A DNA stretch of 64,000 nt, from contig CP070727.1 in assembly GCA_020350885.1 (NCBI GenBank), positions 1,694,800 through 1,758,799 on the forward strand. The letters are read 5' to 3'. The notes beneath the pieces are model-generated. The model was not told where the DNA came from. It made no database searches and worked only from the letters and a program-made list of their open reading frames with translations. Origin of the DNA: a bacterium (lineage in GTDB: Bacteria > Krumholzibacteriota > Krumholzibacteriia > Krumholzibacteriales > Krumholzibacteriaceae). The position numbers were made by a program, and so were the translations under genes. This document shows, one piece after another, positions 62,464-64,000 of this stretch (position 1 is its first letter; each line of letters begins with the position of its first letter).

Positions 62464-63135
62464 ATGAAGCGGCGAATCCTTTTCACGATCACATCGATCA
62501 TTCTTCTAGGACTCATGTACCTATCGGCGAAGGGCGTCGAAGATCTCTCGTACAAGCGGTACAACCTGGAAGTGATGTACCTGCCATCGAGCCAGTTTGT
62601 GGGAGAGGTCGCGTTGGGTTACAAGAACCTTGCTGCAGACATTCTCTGGTTCAAGACGATTCAGTACTACGGCAGTTACCGGATGGGTGAGAACGATCTG
62701 GCGCTCTTCAACCACCTCGTGAATGTCATCACGGACCTCGACCCTCAGTTCGTATTCGCCTATATCTTCGGATCCATGATTATTGCCGAAGATCTCGGCT
62801 ATTTCGAAGAAGGGATAAAATTTCTCGAAAAGGGGATGCGACACAATCCAGAGAATTGGTGGCTCCCATTCGAGATGGGATTTCTCCATTACGTCGATGC
62901 ACACGATTACGAGTCCGCCACACGGTATTTCGAGCAGGCCTCGCAGCTGCCGGGAGCCGGTGAGATCACGAAGCGTTTCGCAGCATTCATGGCTGCCAGG
63001 GCGGGACATATCGAAACGAGCATAGCCATGTGGGAGGAGCTGCACCGTACGAGCGAAAATCAGTATATCCGAGAGCTGGCACAGAGGTATGTAGAAAAGC
63101 TCAAGAAGCGACTGCAGGAAGAGAGGGACGAATGA
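62464..63135 (+). CDS. membrane-anchored TPR protein
   Basis: The 223 aa product has an N-terminal anchor (LFTITSIILLGLMYLSAKG), then TPR-like helices (residues about 85-215, for example PQFVFAYIFGSMIIAEDLGY and ATRYFEQASQLPGAGE) facing the periplasm, and a charged C-terminal coil. It has no enzymatic motif. Its position between an ABC permease and pilD, overlapping pilD by 4 bp (ATGA), suggests an accessory role in pilus assembly; this is inference. A GAGG site precedes the ATG. Confidence 0.8.
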   Translation: MKRRILFTITSIILLGLMYLSAKGVEDLSYKRYNLEVMYLPSSQFVGEVALGYKNLAADILWFKTIQYYGSYRMGENDLALFNHLVNVITDLDPQFVFAYIFGSMIIAEDLGYFEEGIKFLEKGMRHNPENWWLPFEMGFLHYVDAHDYESATRYFEQASQLPGAGEITKRFAAFMAARAGHIETSIAMWEELHRTSENQYIRELAQRYVEKLKKRLQEERDE

Positions 63136-63902
63136 GTGCGAGCCCTCTGTATATCGTTGCCGCCGTATTCGTAGGTCTTTCGGTCGGCAGCTTTGTCAAT
63201 GTCATCATCTATCGCCTGCCGCGAGGGTTGTCCGTAGTGAAGCCGCGGTCGTTCTGTCCGCAGTGCAGGTGTTCGATCCCCTGGTACGAGAATATCCCGG
63301 TGCTCAGTTATCTCGTTCTCGGGAGAAGGTGTGGCGGGTGCCGTGCGCTCATTCCTGCGAGGTACCCGATCGTTGAAGCGATCGGCGGAGCCCTCGCCGT
63401 TCTGGTAATTCTTCGATTCGGCACCTCGTATGATGCAATCGTCGCCTATGCATTCCTTATGGCTTTGGTAGCGGTAACCCTGATCGATTGGGATCACCGG
63501 ATCATCCCGGATGAAATCACACTTTCGTTTCTACTGGCAGGTCTCGTATGGAGCTTTTTGGGAGGAAGTGTAAATCCGCTTCATTCATTCCTGGGAGCCT
63601 TGGCAGGCGGTGGTGTCCTCTACGGTGTGGGTTTCGTCTACAAGCTGGTACGGCATGCGGAGGGTATGGGGGGCGGTGATGTGAAACTTATGGCGATGAT
63701 CGGTGCGTTTCTCGGTATCAAGCTCGTCCTTCCCGTGATCCTAATTGCATCGCTTTCCGGCACGCTCTACGGCATCGTGCTCCTGCGCTCGGGGAAGGGT
63801 GGGAAGGCGGCTGTGGCGTTCGGATCGTTTTTGGCTCCCGCCGCCGCTCTGTGCATCTTCTACGGCACGGAGATGCTCGGGTGGTATATCGGGCACTTTT
63901 GA
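63132..63902 (+). CDS. pilD: prepilin peptidase/N-methyltransferase
   Basis: PilD cleaves prepilin leaders and N-methylates the new first residue. The 256 aa integral protein has the N-terminal domain with zinc cysteine pairs (FCPQC and RCGGC), eight or so membrane spans, the first catalytic Asp in LIDWDHRIIPDE and the second in MGGGDVKLMAM (aspartic protease dyad). It overlaps the TPR gene by 4 bp (ATGA) and completes the pilus locus. The pilins at 59454 and 60041 are its probable substrates. Confidence 0.96.
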   Translation: MSASPLYIVAAVFVGLSVGSFVNVIIYRLPRGLSVVKPRSFCPQCRCSIPWYENIPVLSYLVLGRRCGGCRALIPARYPIVEAIGGALAVLVILRFGTSYDAIVAYAFLMALVAVTLIDWDHRIIPDEITLSFLLAGLVWSFLGGSVNPLHSFLGALAGGGVLYGVGFVYKLVRHAEGMGGGDVKLMAMIGAFLGIKLVLPVILIASLSGTLYGIVLLRSGKGGKAAVAFGSFLAPAAALCIFYGTEMLGWYIGHF

Positions 63903-64000
63903 CATGCACGCACTTTGCACAAAATGATTGCATTTCATTTAATTACGGTATTGAACAGCGAGCACGCCTCGCCATAAGTGGTTGTAATTATAGAACTTAG
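63903..64000. other. 98-bp AT-rich end of the window
   Basis: No gene is seen. TTGAAC near 63953 and a small hairpin (GCGAG with CTCGC) suggest a promoter or leader for a gene beyond the edge, but spacing to a -10 is poor. No terminator for pilD is visible. Confidence 0.4.

Overview
The window reads as a chromosome segment of a Gram-negative, GC-rich bacterium, most likely from the FCB superphylum or a neighbouring candidate phylum. No rRNA or classic marker gene fixes the phylum. The clues are a PorU-like C25 peptidase, a PorV-like barrel protein, secreted proteins with FlgD/Por-type C-terminal sorting domains, DUF5683-type membrane proteins, a YjbH-like outer-membrane protein, DUF4321, an LL-diaminopimelate aminotransferase and a sigma-54-driven type IV pilus locus. 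About 50 genes are packed densely, often with ATGA-type overlaps. All but one (a PpiD/SurA-like chaperone) lie on the + strand. TTG and GTG starts are frequent. I saw no rRNA, tRNA, CRISPR array, insertion sequence or prophage gene.

Layout. 1-4.5 kb: uvrB, nadC, birA (ligase only) and coaX, coupled by overlaps. 4.5-6.8 kb: groES-groEL behind a sigma-70-type promoter, a CIRCE operator and an extra palindrome on the -35 box. 6.9-8.6 kb: a lone lipoprotein. 8.6-15.4 kb: amino-acid and cofactor genes (dapL-like, folB, folK, a deoxynucleoside kinase, panB, panC), then a GlmU uridylyltransferase domain without its acetyltransferase half, a HIT hydrolase, a LytR_C protein, DUF4321 and tatA. 15.4-17.2 kb: the reverse-strand PpiD-like gene. 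17.4-25.6 kb: M23 peptidase, dnaE, YjbH-like protein, accA, then a Trm112-like protein behind a strong promoter with an operator-like dyad and a folded leader.

25.6-42.0 kb is the surface and secretion region. It holds a PorU-like peptidase, a PorV-like protein, an M6 metalloprotease with a sorting-type C terminus, two tandem DUF5683-type proteins, a beta-propeller protein, a large SprA-like outer-membrane protein and a BamA/TamA-like barrel. Together these look like a compact type IX-secretion-related locus with one probable cargo.

42.1-51.6 kb: thiC behind a strong promoter with no room for a TPP riboswitch, hutU and hutI, a TPR protein, a PHP phosphoesterase, an ECF-type S component and a TonB-type receptor. 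51.9-63.9 kb: the pilus region pilB-pilT-pilC-pilS-pilR, two tandem pilins each with its own terminator, an ABC transporter pair, a small TPR membrane protein and pilD. Both pilB and pilA1 are preceded by sigma-54 (-24/-12) promoters at nearly the same distance from their start codons, which fits control by the PilS/PilR pair between them.

Functional names rest on motifs and domain order recognised by eye. Promoter, operator and terminator calls come from reading the sequence; nothing was searched against a database.
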